Below, piece after piece: positions 37,004-47,469 of a DNA stretch of 64,000 bases. The DNA lies in assembly GCF_020990385.1 (NCBI RefSeq), contig NZ_CP087597.1, positions 891,001 through 955,000 of the forward strand, given 5' to 3'. A program made the translations under genes and the position numbers. This DNA is from Paracoccus sp. MA (GTDB taxonomy: Bacteria > Pseudomonadota > Alphaproteobacteria > Rhodobacterales > Rhodobacteraceae). The notes beneath the pieces are model-generated. The model had not been told where the DNA came from and did not search any database. It saw nothing but the letters and a program-made list of their open reading frames with translations. Within the stretch, counting starts at the first letter, position 1. Each line of letters starts with the position of its first letter.

Positions 37004-37642
37004 ATGACCCCCGAGACCCAGTCCCAGAACACCCGCGCGCTTTGCGAACTCGCCCCGGTGATCCCGGTCCTGGTCGTGGGCGATGCCGGCCGCGCCGAGG
37101 GGCTGGCCACGGCCCTGGTGGCCGGCGGCCTGCCGGTGCTCGAGGTGACCCTGCGCACCCCCGCCGCGCTCGACGTCATCCGCGAAATGGCCAAGGTCCA
37201 GGGCGGCCATGTCGGCGCCGGCACGGTGCTGACCCCCGAGGACGCAAGGCGCGCCAAGGATGCCGGGGCCAGCTTCGCCGTCTCGCCCGGCCTGACCGAG
37301 CGGCTGGCCCGGGCCTGCGAGGAGATCGGCCTGCCGCTCCTGCCCGGCGCCGTCACCGCCTCCGAGATGATGCGGGCGATGGAACTGGGCTATTCCATGC
37401 TGAAATTCTTCCCTGCCGAGGCGGCGGGCGGGGCGAAATCGCTGAAATCCCTGGCCGGGCCGCTGCCGCAGGTCAGCTTCTGCCCGACCGGGGGCGTGAC
37501 CCCGCAGAACGCCCCGGACTACCTGGCGCTGCCGAACGTGGTCTGCGTCGGCGGCAGCTGGATCGCGCCGGATGCCGATGTCGCCGCCGGCGATTGGGCG
37601 GCCATCGAAACCCGCGCCCGCGAGGCTTTCGCGCTGAGATGA
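37004..37642 (+). CDS. eda: 2-keto-3-deoxy-6-phosphogluconate (KDPG) aldolase
   Basis: 212 aa. Class I aldolase cleaving KDPG to pyruvate and glyceraldehyde 3-phosphate in the Entner-Doudoroff pathway. Key segments: [16 protein letters not shown] with catalytic Glu, [53 protein letters not shown] with the Schiff-base Lys in LKFFPAE, and phosphate-binding [10 protein letters not shown] and CVGGSW. edd is not adjacent. A LacI-type operator lies upstream and an MFS gene starts 7 bp downstream, suggesting a sugar-acid or glucose-linked unit. Confidence 0.95.
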   Translation: MTPETQSQNTRALCELAPVIPVLVVGDAGRAEGLATALVAGGLPVLEVTLRTPAALDVIREMAKVQGGHVGAGTVLTPEDARRAKDAGASFAVSPGLTERLARACEEIGLPLLPGAVTASEMMRAMELGYSMLKFFPAEAAGGAKSLKSLAGPLPQVSFCPTGGVTPQNAPDYLALPNVVCVGGSWIAPDADVAAGDWAAIETRAREAFALR

Positions 37643-37649
37643 GCCTGCG

Positions 37650-38909
37650 ATGACCGCCCCCGACGCGACCACCCCCGGCGATGGCCAGCCGGTCCTGACC
37701 GGTTCCGACGCCATGCGCCGCGCCCGGCGCAATGTCGTCGTGCTGCTGCTGGCCCAGGCGCTTTTGGGGGCGCAGATGTCGATGATCTTCATCGTCGGCG
37801 GGCTGGCGGGCCAGATGCTCAGCCCCAATCCCTGCATCGCCACTCTGCCCCTGTCGATGATGATCCTGGGCTCGGCGCTGTCGGCCCGGCCGCTTTCGGG
37901 ATTCATGCGCCGGCATGGGCGGCGGGCGGGGTTCCTGCTCTCCTGCGGCTCGGCGGCGCTGGGGGCGGGGATTGCCGCCTATGCGCTGTCGGCGGGCAAT
38001 TTCTGGCTTTTCACCGCCAGCGCGCTGTTCACCGGGGTCTATATGGCGGCGCAGGGCTTCTTCCGCTTCGCCGCCACCGATTGCGCCCCGCCCGAGTTCC
38101 AATCGCGCGCCATTTCCTGGGTGCTGGCCGGGGGGCTTGCCGCCGCCTTCACCGGCCCGGTCCTGGTGCGCCTGACCGCCGAGCTGACCGCCATCCCCTT
38201 CCTCGCCACCTATGCCGCCATCATCGGGCTGAACCTGCTCGGGCCGGTGATCTTCGCCTTTCTCGACATCCCGCGCCCGCCCGCGCCCGCCAGGGGCCGC
38301 GCCCAAGGCCGGCCGCTGGGCGCGCTGCTGCGCGTGCCGCAGATCGCCGTGGCGATGATCTGCGGCATGGTCTCCTATGCGCTGATGAACCTGGTGATGA
38401 CCTCGGCGCCGCTGGCGGTGGTCGGCTGCGGCTTCGCCACGGCGGACGCGGCGAACATCGTCTCGGGCCATGTGCTGGCGATGTTCGCGCCCTCGTTCTT
38501 CACCGGCCATCTGATCGCCCGTTTCGGCGCCACGCGCATCGTCATGCTGGGCCTGGCGATCCTGGCCGGCGCCGGCGCGGTGGCGCTGTCGGGGGTGGAG
38601 CTCACGCATTTCTTCCTGGCCATGATCCTGCTCGGGCTGGGCTGGAACTTCGGCTATATCGGCGCCACCGCCATGCTGACCCGCGCCTATCGCCCCGAGG
38701 AGCGCGAGCGGGTGCAGGGCCTGAACGACGCCGTGGTGTTTTCCGGCGTGTTCCTGGCCTCGCTGTCCTCGGGCGGGCTGATGAACTGCATGGGCGGCTC
38801 GGCCCAGGCGGGCTGGAGCGCGGTCAACCTGGCCATGCTGCCCTTCCTGGTGCTGGCCGGCGGGGCGCTGCTCTGGCTGATGCTGCGGCCGCGGGAGATC
38901 GCGCGGTAA
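37650..38909 (+). CDS. MFS transporter
   Basis: 419 aa with about 12 hydrophobic helices in two halves separated by a loop at residues 200-225 rich in Pro/Arg. Family-typical but with a weakened loop 2-3 motif (SGFMRRHGRRAGF near 85-97). Second-half segment RAYRPEERERVQGLNDAVVFSGVFLASLSSG. Substrate unknown; being 7 bp after eda it could carry a sugar or sugar acid, an inference from context. Followed at once by the composite repeat at 38910. Confidence 0.88.
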   Translation: MTAPDATTPGDGQPVLTGSDAMRRARRNVVVLLLAQALLGAQMSMIFIVGGLAGQMLSPNPCIATLPLSMMILGSALSARPLSGFMRRHGRRAGFLLSCGSAALGAGIAAYALSAGNFWLFTASALFTGVYMAAQGFFRFAATDCAPPEFQSRAISWVLAGGLAAAFTGPVLVRLTAELTAIPFLATYAAIIGLNLLGPVIFAFLDIPRPPAPARGRAQGRPLGALLRVPQIAVAMICGMVSYALMNLVMTSAPLAVVGCGFATADAANIVSGHVLAMFAPSFFTGHLIARFGATRIVMLGLAILAGAGAVALSGVELTHFFLAMILLGLGWNFGYIGATAMLTRAYRPEERERVQGLNDAVVFSGVFLASLSSGGLMNCMGGSAQAGWSAVNLAMLPFLVLAGGALLWLMLRPREIAR

Positions 38910-38992
38910 GGGGGGCTCTGCCCCCCGCGCCTGCCGCACCCCTCGACGGGGTGCGCCAGACGCTCCCCCGGGATATTTGGGCAAGAAAGAAG
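38910..38992 (+). repeat. Composite repeat: two hairpins plus type B tail
   Basis: Begins at the base after the MFS stop: hairpin GGGGGGC-TCT-GCCCCCC (38910-38926), hairpin GCACCCC-TCGAC-GGGGTGC (38936-38954), then CTCCCCCGGGATATTTGGGC (38963-38982) and AAGAAAGAAG to 38992. The next base starts the stop codon of xseA on the other strand. The element therefore fills the entire gap between two convergent genes and probably ends both transcripts. Confidence 0.8.
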
Positions 38993-40552
38993 CTAGAACA
39001 GGGATTTCTGGTCCCTGGGCTGCCTTGGCCTGCGGGCCGGCTTGGCCGGGGGCGCGTCGGAGCGCGCCGCCATGCGGCCGTCGAGGAACTCGATCTCGAA
39101 GCGCGGGGTTTGCGCCGCCTCGGCAGCGGCGGTGATCAGGCCCGCGGGGCCGTGGACGACCGCGAAGCCGCGGCGCAGGGTCTCGCGATAGCCCAGCGTC
39201 TGGCGCAGGCGGTCCAGCCGCTCCAGCGTCTCGCGGCGCGGCGGCAGGATGCGCGCGGCGCCGGCGGCGAGACGCGTGCCGAGCTGGTCCAGGGCGTTCC
39301 GGTCGCGGGCAATCTGCCGGGCGCTGTCGCCCAGCATCCGCGACCGGGCACGTTCCAGCCGCTGGCCCAGATCGGCCAGGCGCTCGGCCTTGCGCTGCCG
39401 CAGCCGGGCCAGGCAGAGCGGCAGGCGCTGCCGATGGGCCTGCAGCGCCTCGCGCCGGTTGCGCAGCATGGCGCGCAATGCCGAGAGCGACAGCGGCAGC
39501 GCGTTCAGCCGGTCGCGGCGGGCGCGCACGAAGCCGCGCAGCGCCGGTTCCAGCCGTTCGGCGAACAGGTCGAAGCGCTGCCGCGCCGGATCGGTCAGCG
39601 CCTGCGGCCGGCCGAGCGCCCGGCCCAGGTCGGCCAGCCGCTGGCGCTGGCGCTGGTTGCCGGTCTGGGCGGCGCGCATGATCCGCGCCCGCATCTCGGC
39701 CAGCCGGGCGGCCAGTTCGGCGCGCACCGGCACCGCCATCTCGGCGGCCGCGGTCGGCGTCGGCGCCCGGCGGTCCGCGGCGAAGTCGATCAGCGTGGTG
39801 TCGGTCTCGTGCCCCACGGCCGAGATCAGCGGGATGTCGCTGGCCGCCGCGGCGCGGACCACGGCTTCCTCGTTGAAGCCCCACAGGTCTTCCAGGCTGC
39901 CGCCGCCGCGCGCGACGATGATCAGCTCGGGGCGCGGGATCGGCCCGTCCCCGGGCAGCGCGTTGAAGCCCTGGATCGCGGCGGCGACCTGCGGCGCGCA
40001 GCCCTCGCCCTGCACCGCCACCGGCCAGATCAGCACCCGCGTCGGGAAACGGTCGCGCAACCTGTGCAGGATGTCGCGGATCACCGCGCCCGAGGGCGAG
40101 GTCACGACGCCGATCACCCGCGGCAGGTAGGGCAGCGGCCGCTTGCGCGATTCGTCGAACAGCCCCTCGGCCGCCAGCGCCTTGCGGCGCTTTTCCAGCA
40201 TCATCATCAGCGCGCCGGCGCCGGCGGGCTCGATCTCCTCGACGATCAGCTGATATTTCGACTGGCCGGGAAAGGTGGTCAGCCGGCCGGTGGCGATGAC
40301 CTCGATCCCCTCCTCGGGTCGGGTCGAGAGACGCGCGGCCTGGCCCTTCCAAGTGACGGCGGCGATGCAGGCGCGTTCGTCCTTGAGGTCGAAATAGAGA
40401 TGCCCCGAGGAGGGGCGCGAGACGCGGCCGATCTCGCCGCGCACGCGGACGCGGCCGAACTCGCCCTCGATCACGCGCTTCACCGCGCCCGAGATTTCCG
40501 AGACGGTGAATTCATGGGCGTTGCTGGCGGGCGTGTCTTCGAAAAGCTCCAT
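38993..40552 (-). CDS. xseA: Exodeoxyribonuclease VII large subunit
   Basis: 519 aa, longer than E. coli (456) mainly by the basic C-terminal tail. N-terminal OB-fold (about 12-110: EFTVSEISGAVKRVIEGEFGRVRVRGEIG, GHLYFDLKDERACIAAVTWKG), catalytic core starting PRVIGVVTSPSGAVIRDILH, LIIVARGGGSLEDLWGFNEE, and SAVGHETDTTLIDFAADRRAPTPTAAAE, then a long Arg-rich coiled coil (about 300-450). Degrades single-stranded DNA with XseB, which is not adjacent. Divergent from purD across 109 bp. Confidence 0.96.
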   Translation of the reverse strand: MELFEDTPASNAHEFTVSEISGAVKRVIEGEFGRVRVRGEIGRVSRPSSGHLYFDLKDERACIAAVTWKGQAARLSTRPEEGIEVIATGRLTTFPGQSKYQLIVEEIEPAGAGALMMMLEKRRKALAAEGLFDESRKRPLPYLPRVIGVVTSPSGAVIRDILHRLRDRFPTRVLIWPVAVQGEGCAPQVAAAIQGFNALPGDGPIPRPELIIVARGGGSLEDLWGFNEEAVVRAAAASDIPLISAVGHETDTTLIDFAADRRAPTPTAAAEMAVPVRAELAARLAEMRARIMRAAQTGNQRQRQRLADLGRALGRPQALTDPARQRFDLFAERLEPALRGFVRARRDRLNALPLSLSALRAMLRNRREALQAHRQRLPLCLARLRQRKAERLADLGQRLERARSRMLGDSARQIARDRNALDQLGTRLAAGAARILPPRRETLERLDRLRQTLGYRETLRRGFAVVHGPAGLITAAAEAAQTPRFEIEFLDGRMAARSDAPPAKPARRPRQPRDQKSLF

Positions 40553-40661
40553 GGCCCGGTTGTGGCGCGGGGCGCGGGCGGGATCAAGGGGCTTGGGGGA
40601 TTGATCCGGGCCGGGCCAGTTCCTAGAAGGCGCGGGACCATTCGCAAAGGGGCCTTTCCGC

Positions 40662-41924
40662 ATGAACATCCTGATCCTCGGCAGCGGCGGGCGCGAACAT
40701 GCGCTGGCCTGGGCGATCCGGCAGAATCCGAAATGCGACCGGCTGTTCGTCGCGCCGGGCAATGCCGGAATGGAGCCGCTGGCGCGGCTGGCGGATCTGG
40801 ACATCCTGTCCGGCCCCGCCGTGATCGGCTTTTGCGAGGAGAACGCCATCGACCTGGTGGTGATCGGCCCCGAGGCGCCCCTGGCAGCGGGCGTCGCCGA
40901 CGAGCTGCGGGCGGCGGGCATCCTGGTCTTCGGCCCGTCCCGGGCGGCGGCGATGCTGGAAGCCTCGAAAGCCTTCACCAAGGAGGTTTGCGACGCCTGC
41001 GGCGCGCCGACTGCCGCCTGGGCGCGCTTCGACGCCGCCGAGCCGGCGCGGGCCTATATCCGCGCGCAGGGGGCGCCCATCGTCGTCAAGGCCGACGGGC
41101 TGGCCGCCGGCAAGGGCGTGACCGTGGCCATGACCGAGGCCGAGGCCATCGCCGCCATCGATGACGCCTTCGGCGGCGCCTTCGGCGCGGCCGGGGCCGA
41201 GGTGGTGATCGAGGAATTCATGGAAGGCGAGGAGGCGAGCTTCTTCGTGCTTTGCGACGGGGTGGACTGCCTGCCGATCGGCACGGCGCAGGACCACAAG
41301 CGCGTGGGCGACGGCGATACCGGACCGAATACCGGCGGCATGGGCGCCTATTCCCCGGCCCCGGTGCTGACGGCGGAGATCCAGGATGCGGTCATGGCCG
41401 AGATCGTCCGCCCCACGGTGGCCGAGATGGCGCGGCGCGGCACGCCGTTCCAGGGCGTGCTTTATGCCGGGCTGATGATCCGGGACGGGCGGGCGCGGCT
41501 GGTGGAATACAATGTCCGCTTCGGCGACCCGGAATGCCAGGTGCTGATGATGCGGCTGGGCGCCCAGGCGCTGGACCTGATCCTGGCCTGCGCCGAGGGC
41601 CGGCTGGGCACGGCCTCGGTCAGCTGGGCCGACGACCATGCCCTGACCGTGGTGCTGGCCGCGAAGGGCTATCCCGGCAGCCATGAGAAGGGCAGCGCCA
41701 TCCGCGGGCTCGACGCGCTGGCCGAGGACAGTTTCCGCATGGTCTTCCATGCCGGCACCGCGCGCCGCGACGGGCAGATCGTCGCCACGGGCGGCCGGGT
41801 GCTGGCGGCAACCGGGCGCGGCGCCACCCTAGCCGAGGCGCATGCGCGCGCCTATGCGCTGGCCGATGCCATTGACTGGCCGGGGGGCTTCTGCCGCCGC
41901 GACATCGGCTGGCGCGCGCTTTGA
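40662..41924 (+). CDS. purD: Phosphoribosylamine-glycine ligase (GAR synthetase)
   Basis: 420 aa ATP-grasp enzyme, second step of purine synthesis. Start [17 protein letters not shown], then the B-loop region [17 protein letters not shown] (near residue 143), the [22 protein letters not shown] motif (about 210-230) and [17 protein letters not shown] near 283. AAAGGGGCCTTTCCGC precedes the ATG. Single gene; ends in a small hairpin and a dispersed repeat. Nothing unusual. Confidence 0.98.
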   Translation: MNILILGSGGREHALAWAIRQNPKCDRLFVAPGNAGMEPLARLADLDILSGPAVIGFCEENAIDLVVIGPEAPLAAGVADELRAAGILVFGPSRAAAMLEASKAFTKEVCDACGAPTAAWARFDAAEPARAYIRAQGAPIVVKADGLAAGKGVTVAMTEAEAIAAIDDAFGGAFGAAGAEVVIEEFMEGEEASFFVLCDGVDCLPIGTAQDHKRVGDGDTGPNTGGMGAYSPAPVLTAEIQDAVMAEIVRPTVAEMARRGTPFQGVLYAGLMIRDGRARLVEYNVRFGDPECQVLMMRLGAQALDLILACAEGRLGTASVSWADDHALTVVLAAKGYPGSHEKGSAIRGLDALAEDSFRMVFHAGTARRDGQIVATGGRVLAATGRGATLAEAHARAYALADAIDWPGGFCRRDIGWRAL

Positions 41925-41926
41925 GC

Positions 41927-41973
41927 TGCCGCACCGGCGGCACGGGCGCAGGAGTATTTGGAAAACGGTGAAG
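41927..41973 (+). repeat. Hairpin plus dispersed tail motif, type A, after purD
   Basis: Six-bp hairpin TGCCGC-ACCG-GCGGCA (41927-41942) starting three bases after the purD stop, followed by GGAGTATTTGGAAAACGGTG (41951-41970) and AAG. Unlike the copies after tkt, DUF1190, xseA and the first peptide ABC ATPase, the tail here runs in the same direction as the preceding gene. It precedes the leuA promoter by about 75 bp. Confidence 0.7.
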
Positions 41974-42048
41974 CAGGCGGCGGTGCGGGGCGGCAACGCC
42001 CGTGCCGGCTGCGGGGCGGGAAATTGCTGCGGCAGCGTGTTTTTCGTC

Positions 42049-42078
42049 TTTTCAAGCCGGTGGCGCGGGTCTTATAGT
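42049..42078 (+). promoter_or_regulatory. Probable leu leader promoter
   Basis: TTTTCA (42049-42054), 18-bp spacer, TATAGT (42073-42078, five of six matches to TATAAT). A start seven or eight bases after the -10 would fall at 42085-42086, exactly on the ATG of the leader peptide, implying a leaderless message. Promoter inferred by pattern only. Confidence 0.55.
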
Positions 42079-42085
42079 TCGCGCC

Positions 42086-42187
42086 ATGACTCGGATGCAG
42101 CAGATCATTGCCACGGCCCCGCACGCGCATGATGGCGCGCGTATTGCCGTGAACCTCCGCGGTCTGCTTCTTCTTACGCTGCGCTGA
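42086..42187 (+). CDS. Leucine-rich leader peptide of leuA (attenuator)
   Basis: 33-codon frame ending NLRGLLLLTLR: six Leu in the last ten residues, with codons CTC, CTG, CTT, CTT, CTT, CTG. CTT is rare in this genome, so ribosomes would stall there when leucyl-tRNA is scarce. No Shine-Dalgarno sequence precedes the ATG, and the predicted transcription start coincides with it. The stop codon lies inside the first arm of a hairpin (42184-42212). Position 85 bp before leuA and composition match leu-type attenuation known in proteobacteria; the specific sequence is my reading. Confidence 0.8.
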   Translation: MTRMQQIIATAPHAHDGARIAVNLRGLLLLTLR

Positions 42188-42228
42188 GCGGGTCTTCCGG
42201 GCCGCCGCTCAGTCTGGTTCGCGCCCGG
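42184..42228 (+). promoter_or_regulatory. leuA attenuator: two mutually exclusive hairpins
   Basis: Hairpin 1: CTGAGCGG (42184-42191) with CCGCTCAG (42205-42212), 8 bp, starting at the leader stop codon. Hairpin 2: CCGGGC (42197-42202) with GCCCGG (42223-42228), followed by the pyrimidine-rich CTTGGCTTCTG. The two cross each other, so only one can form. A ribosome reaching the stop would melt hairpin 1 and allow hairpin 2; one stalled on the Leu run would leave hairpin 1 intact. This fits termination when leucine is plentiful, though the terminator stem is short. Confidence 0.55.
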
Positions 42229-42271
42229 CTTGGCTTCTGAACCCCGAATTCCCGCGTAAGAAAGAACCGAC

Positions 42272-43834
42272 ATGACCGATCCGAACCGCGTCTTGATCTT
42301 TGACACCACCCTGCGCGACGGCGAGCAATCGCCCGGCGCCACCATGACCCATGCCGAGAAGCTGGAAATCGCCCAGATGCTGGACGAGATGGGCGTGGAC
42401 ATCATCGAGGCGGGCTTTCCCATCGCCTCGGAGGGCGATTTCGCCGCCGTGAGCGAGATCGCCAAGCAGGCGCAGAACAGTGTGATCTGCGGCCTGGCCC
42501 GCGCCCAGTTCCCCGATATCGACCGCTGCTGGGAGGCGGTGAGGCACGCCAAGCGCCCGCGCATCCACACCTTTATCGGCACCTCGCCCCTGCACCGGGC
42601 CATCCCGAACCTGGACATGGACCAGATGGCCGAGCGGATCGAGCAGACCGTGAGCCATGCCCGCAACCTGTGCGACGACGTGCAATGGTCGCCGATGGAC
42701 GCCACCCGGACCGAGCACGACTACCTGTGCCGGGTGGTCGAGATCGCCATCAAGGCCGGCGCCACCACCATCAACATCCCCGACACCGTGGGCTATACCG
42801 CGCCGCGCGAATCGGCCGCGCTGATCCGCATGCTGCTGGAACGGGTGCCGGGCGCCGACGGGGTGGTCTTCGCCACGCATTGCCACAACGACCTGGGCAT
42901 GGCGACCGCCAATGCCCTGGCCGCCGTCGAGGCCGGCGCGCGGCAGATCGAATGCACCATCAACGGGCTGGGCGAGCGGGCCGGCAACACCGCGCTGGAA
43001 GAGGTGGTGATGGCGCTGAAGGTGCGCCACGACATCATGCCCTATACGACCGGCATCGACACGACGAAGATCATGGGCATCTCGCGTCGGGTCAGCCAGG
43101 TCTCGGGCTTTCCGGTGCAGTTCAACAAGGCCATCGTCGGCAAGAACGCCTTCCTGCACGAATCCGGCATCCACCAGGACGGCGTGCTGAAGAATGTCGA
43201 GACCTTCGAGATCATGCGCCCCGCCGATATCGGCCTGAACGAGGCCAATATCGCCATGGGCAAGCATTCGGGCCGCGCCGCGCTGCGCTCGAAACTGCGC
43301 GACCTGGGCTATGAGCTGGGCGACAACCAGCTGAAGGACATCTTCGTGCGCTTCAAGGCCCTGGCCGACCGCAAGAAAGAGATCTACGACGACGACCTGG
43401 TGGCGCTGATGCAGGACAGCGCCGCCAATACCGAGCACGATTACCTGCAGGTGAAGCACCTGCGCGTGGTCTGCGGCACGGACGGGCAGTCGGCCGACCT
43501 GACCATGACGGTCGGCGGCGAGGAAAAGACCGTCCATGCCACCGGCGACGGCCCGGTCGATGCCTGTTTCAACGCCGTCAAGGCGATCTGGCCGCACAAG
43601 GCGCATCTGCAGCTGTATCAGGTCCATGCGGTGACCGAGGGCACCGATGCCCAGGCCACCGTCAGCGTGCGCATGGAGGAGGAAGGCCGCATCGCCACCG
43701 GCCAGGCCTCGGATACCGACACCATCCTGGCCAGCGTGAAGGCCTATGTCGGCGCGCTGAACCGGCTGAAGGTGCGCCGCGACATGGTCGGCGAAGGCGC
43801 CGACGCCAAGCAGGTCAGCATGTATTCGCACTGA
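42272..43834 (+). CDS. leuA: 2-isopropylmalate synthase
   Basis: 520 aa. First committed step of leucine synthesis: acetyl-CoA plus 2-ketoisovalerate. HMG-lyase-type TIM barrel with DTTLRDGEQSPG (about 11-22), metal ligands in the ATHCHNDLGMATANALAA block (near 205), GAGARQIECTINGLGERAGN-type region near 225, subdomain with NAFLHESGIHQDGVLKN, and the C-terminal allosteric LeuA dimer domain (about 370-510) that binds leucine. Thus control is expected at two levels, feedback inhibition and the upstream attenuator. An AAAGAACCGAC stretch precedes the ATG. Followed by a strong hairpin. Confidence 0.97.
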   Translation: MTDPNRVLIFDTTLRDGEQSPGATMTHAEKLEIAQMLDEMGVDIIEAGFPIASEGDFAAVSEIAKQAQNSVICGLARAQFPDIDRCWEAVRHAKRPRIHTFIGTSPLHRAIPNLDMDQMAERIEQTVSHARNLCDDVQWSPMDATRTEHDYLCRVVEIAIKAGATTINIPDTVGYTAPRESAALIRMLLERVPGADGVVFATHCHNDLGMATANALAAVEAGARQIECTINGLGERAGNTALEEVVMALKVRHDIMPYTTGIDTTKIMGISRRVSQVSGFPVQFNKAIVGKNAFLHESGIHQDGVLKNVETFEIMRPADIGLNEANIAMGKHSGRAALRSKLRDLGYELGDNQLKDIFVRFKALADRKKEIYDDDLVALMQDSAANTEHDYLQVKHLRVVCGTDGQSADLTMTVGGEEKTVHATGDGPVDACFNAVKAIWPHKAHLQLYQVHAVTEGTDAQATVSVRMEEEGRIATGQASDTDTILASVKAYVGALNRLKVRRDMVGEGADAKQVSMYSH

Positions 43835-43867
43835 TCCGCCACGAAATGGCGTAAGAGGGGGCGGCTG

Positions 43868-45997
<2,130 letters not shown>

Positions 45998-46010
45998 GCG
46001 GGTTCGGCCC

Positions 46011-46943
46011 ATGGCGCGCAAGGGCCCTGATTACGCGGCTCCGGTCCGCCGCATCCTGGTTTCGCTGCTGGTGCTGTTCCTGCTGGCGGTGTTCCTGTTC
46101 TGGCAGATCGACAGTCCCAGGGCCGAACGCATGCGCGCGGCCTTCATCGACCGCTTCGTGCCCAGCTTCGACTGGGTGATGGCGCCGGTGACCCGGGTCT
46201 CGCGCATGGTGGCGGGCTTCCAGTCCTATGCCCGGCTCTACGAGCAGAATCAGGAATTGCGCCGCGAGCTGCAGAAGATGTCGGCCTGGAAAGAGGCCGC
46301 CGTGCAGCTGGAGCAGGAAAACGCCAAGCTGCTGGCGCAGAACAGCGTGCGGATCGATCCGGCCCTGACCTCGGTCTCGGGGGTGGTGCTGACCGACAGC
46401 GGCACGGCCTTCCGGCAATCGGTGCTGCTGAACGTCGGCGCGCGCGACGGCATCCTGGACGGCTGGGCGACCATGGACGGGCTGGGGCTCGTCGGGCGCA
46501 TCTCGGGCGTCGGGCAGACCACCAGCCGGGTCATGCTGCTGACCGATCCCTCCAGCCGCATCCCGGTGACCATCCTGCCCTCGGGCCAGCACGCGCTGCT
46601 GACCGGCGACAACACCGCCCTGCCGGCGCTGGACTTCATCGAAAGCCCCGAGAACCTGCGCCCCGGCGACCGGGTGGTCAGCTCGGGCGACGGCGGCGTG
46701 TTCCCGCCGGGCCTGCCGGTCGGCCAGGTGGCGCTGGCCAGCGACGGCCGGCTGCGGGTGCGGCTGGCCGCCGATTACGGGCGGCTGGAATTCCTGCGGG
46801 TGCTGCGCAGCCACCCGGCCGAGCAACTCTCGGATACCGGACTGCTGATCCCGCCGCCGAGCGCCGATTTCATCGGCCCGCCGCTGCCGCCGCTGTCCGA
46901 CCTGCAAGCGGCCGGCGCCGAGGCCGAGGCCGCGGATGATTGA
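46011..46943 (+). CDS. mreC: Rod-shape-determining protein MreC
   Basis: 310 aa. One N-terminal membrane helix (about 14-30), a periplasmic coiled coil (about 75-110: YEQNQELRRELQKMSAWKEAAVQLEQENAKL) and the MreC beta-barrel domain (about 125-280: VLLNVGARDGILDGWATMDGLGLVGRISGVG, GDRVVSSGDGGVFPPGLPVGQV). Links MreB to PBP2. The C-terminal 25 residues are Pro/Ala-rich. Overlaps mreD by 8 bp. Confidence 0.95.
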   Translation: MARKGPDYAAPVRRILVSLLVLFLLAVFLFWQIDSPRAERMRAAFIDRFVPSFDWVMAPVTRVSRMVAGFQSYARLYEQNQELRRELQKMSAWKEAAVQLEQENAKLLAQNSVRIDPALTSVSGVVLTDSGTAFRQSVLLNVGARDGILDGWATMDGLGLVGRISGVGQTTSRVMLLTDPSSRIPVTILPSGQHALLTGDNTALPALDFIESPENLRPGDRVVSSGDGGVFPPGLPVGQVALASDGRLRVRLAADYGRLEFLRVLRSHPAEQLSDTGLLIPPPSADFIGPPLPPLSDLQAAGAEAEAADD

Positions 46944-47466
46944 GCCGGCCCGCCGCCAGCGGCTGCTGGGACAGGCGCTGTTCGTGGCGCTGTTCCTGGC
47001 GATCCTGTTCTGGCGGCTGCTGCCGCTGGCGCCGGGCCGCATCGGCTGGCCGGGGCCGGACCTGGGGCTGTGCCTGGCGCTGGTCTGGGTGCTGCGCCGC
47101 CCCGAACAGGTCCCGGTGCTGACCATCGCCGTCCTGTTCCTGATCGAGGACATCCTGCTGCTTCACCCCATCGGGCTGGGCGCAGCGCTGGCCGTGATCG
47201 GCACCGAGGCCGCCCGCAAGCGCGAGCAGCGTTGGCGAGAGCTGCCTTTCATGGTTGAATGGTTGCGCGTGGCGATGCTTCTGGCCTTGATGATGGTGGC
47301 GAACCGCTTCCTGCTGGTGATCTTCTTCCTGCCCCTGCCGCCCTTCGGGCAGGTGATCCTGCAATACATCGCCACGGTCGCGGCCTATCCGCTGGTCGCG
47401 GGGCTTGCCGGCTGGGTGCTGGGCCTGCCGCGTGGCCGCGCCGAACGAGACACGAGGCATCGCTGA
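46936..47466 (+). CDS. mreD: Rod-shape-determining membrane protein MreD
   Basis: 176 aa with five or six hydrophobic helices, typical of MreD in size and in WRLLPLAPGRIGWPGPDLGLCLALVWVLRRPE. It couples MreBC to RodA/PBP2 in the elongasome. Starts inside mreC (8-bp overlap) and ends 3 bp before mrdA. Confidence 0.9.
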   Translation: MIEPARRQRLLGQALFVALFLAILFWRLLPLAPGRIGWPGPDLGLCLALVWVLRRPEQVPVLTIAVLFLIEDILLLHPIGLGAALAVIGTEAARKREQRWRELPFMVEWLRVAMLLALMMVANRFLLVIFFLPLPPFGQVILQYIATVAAYPLVAGLAGWVLGLPRGRAERDTRHR

Positions 47467-47469
47467 GCC

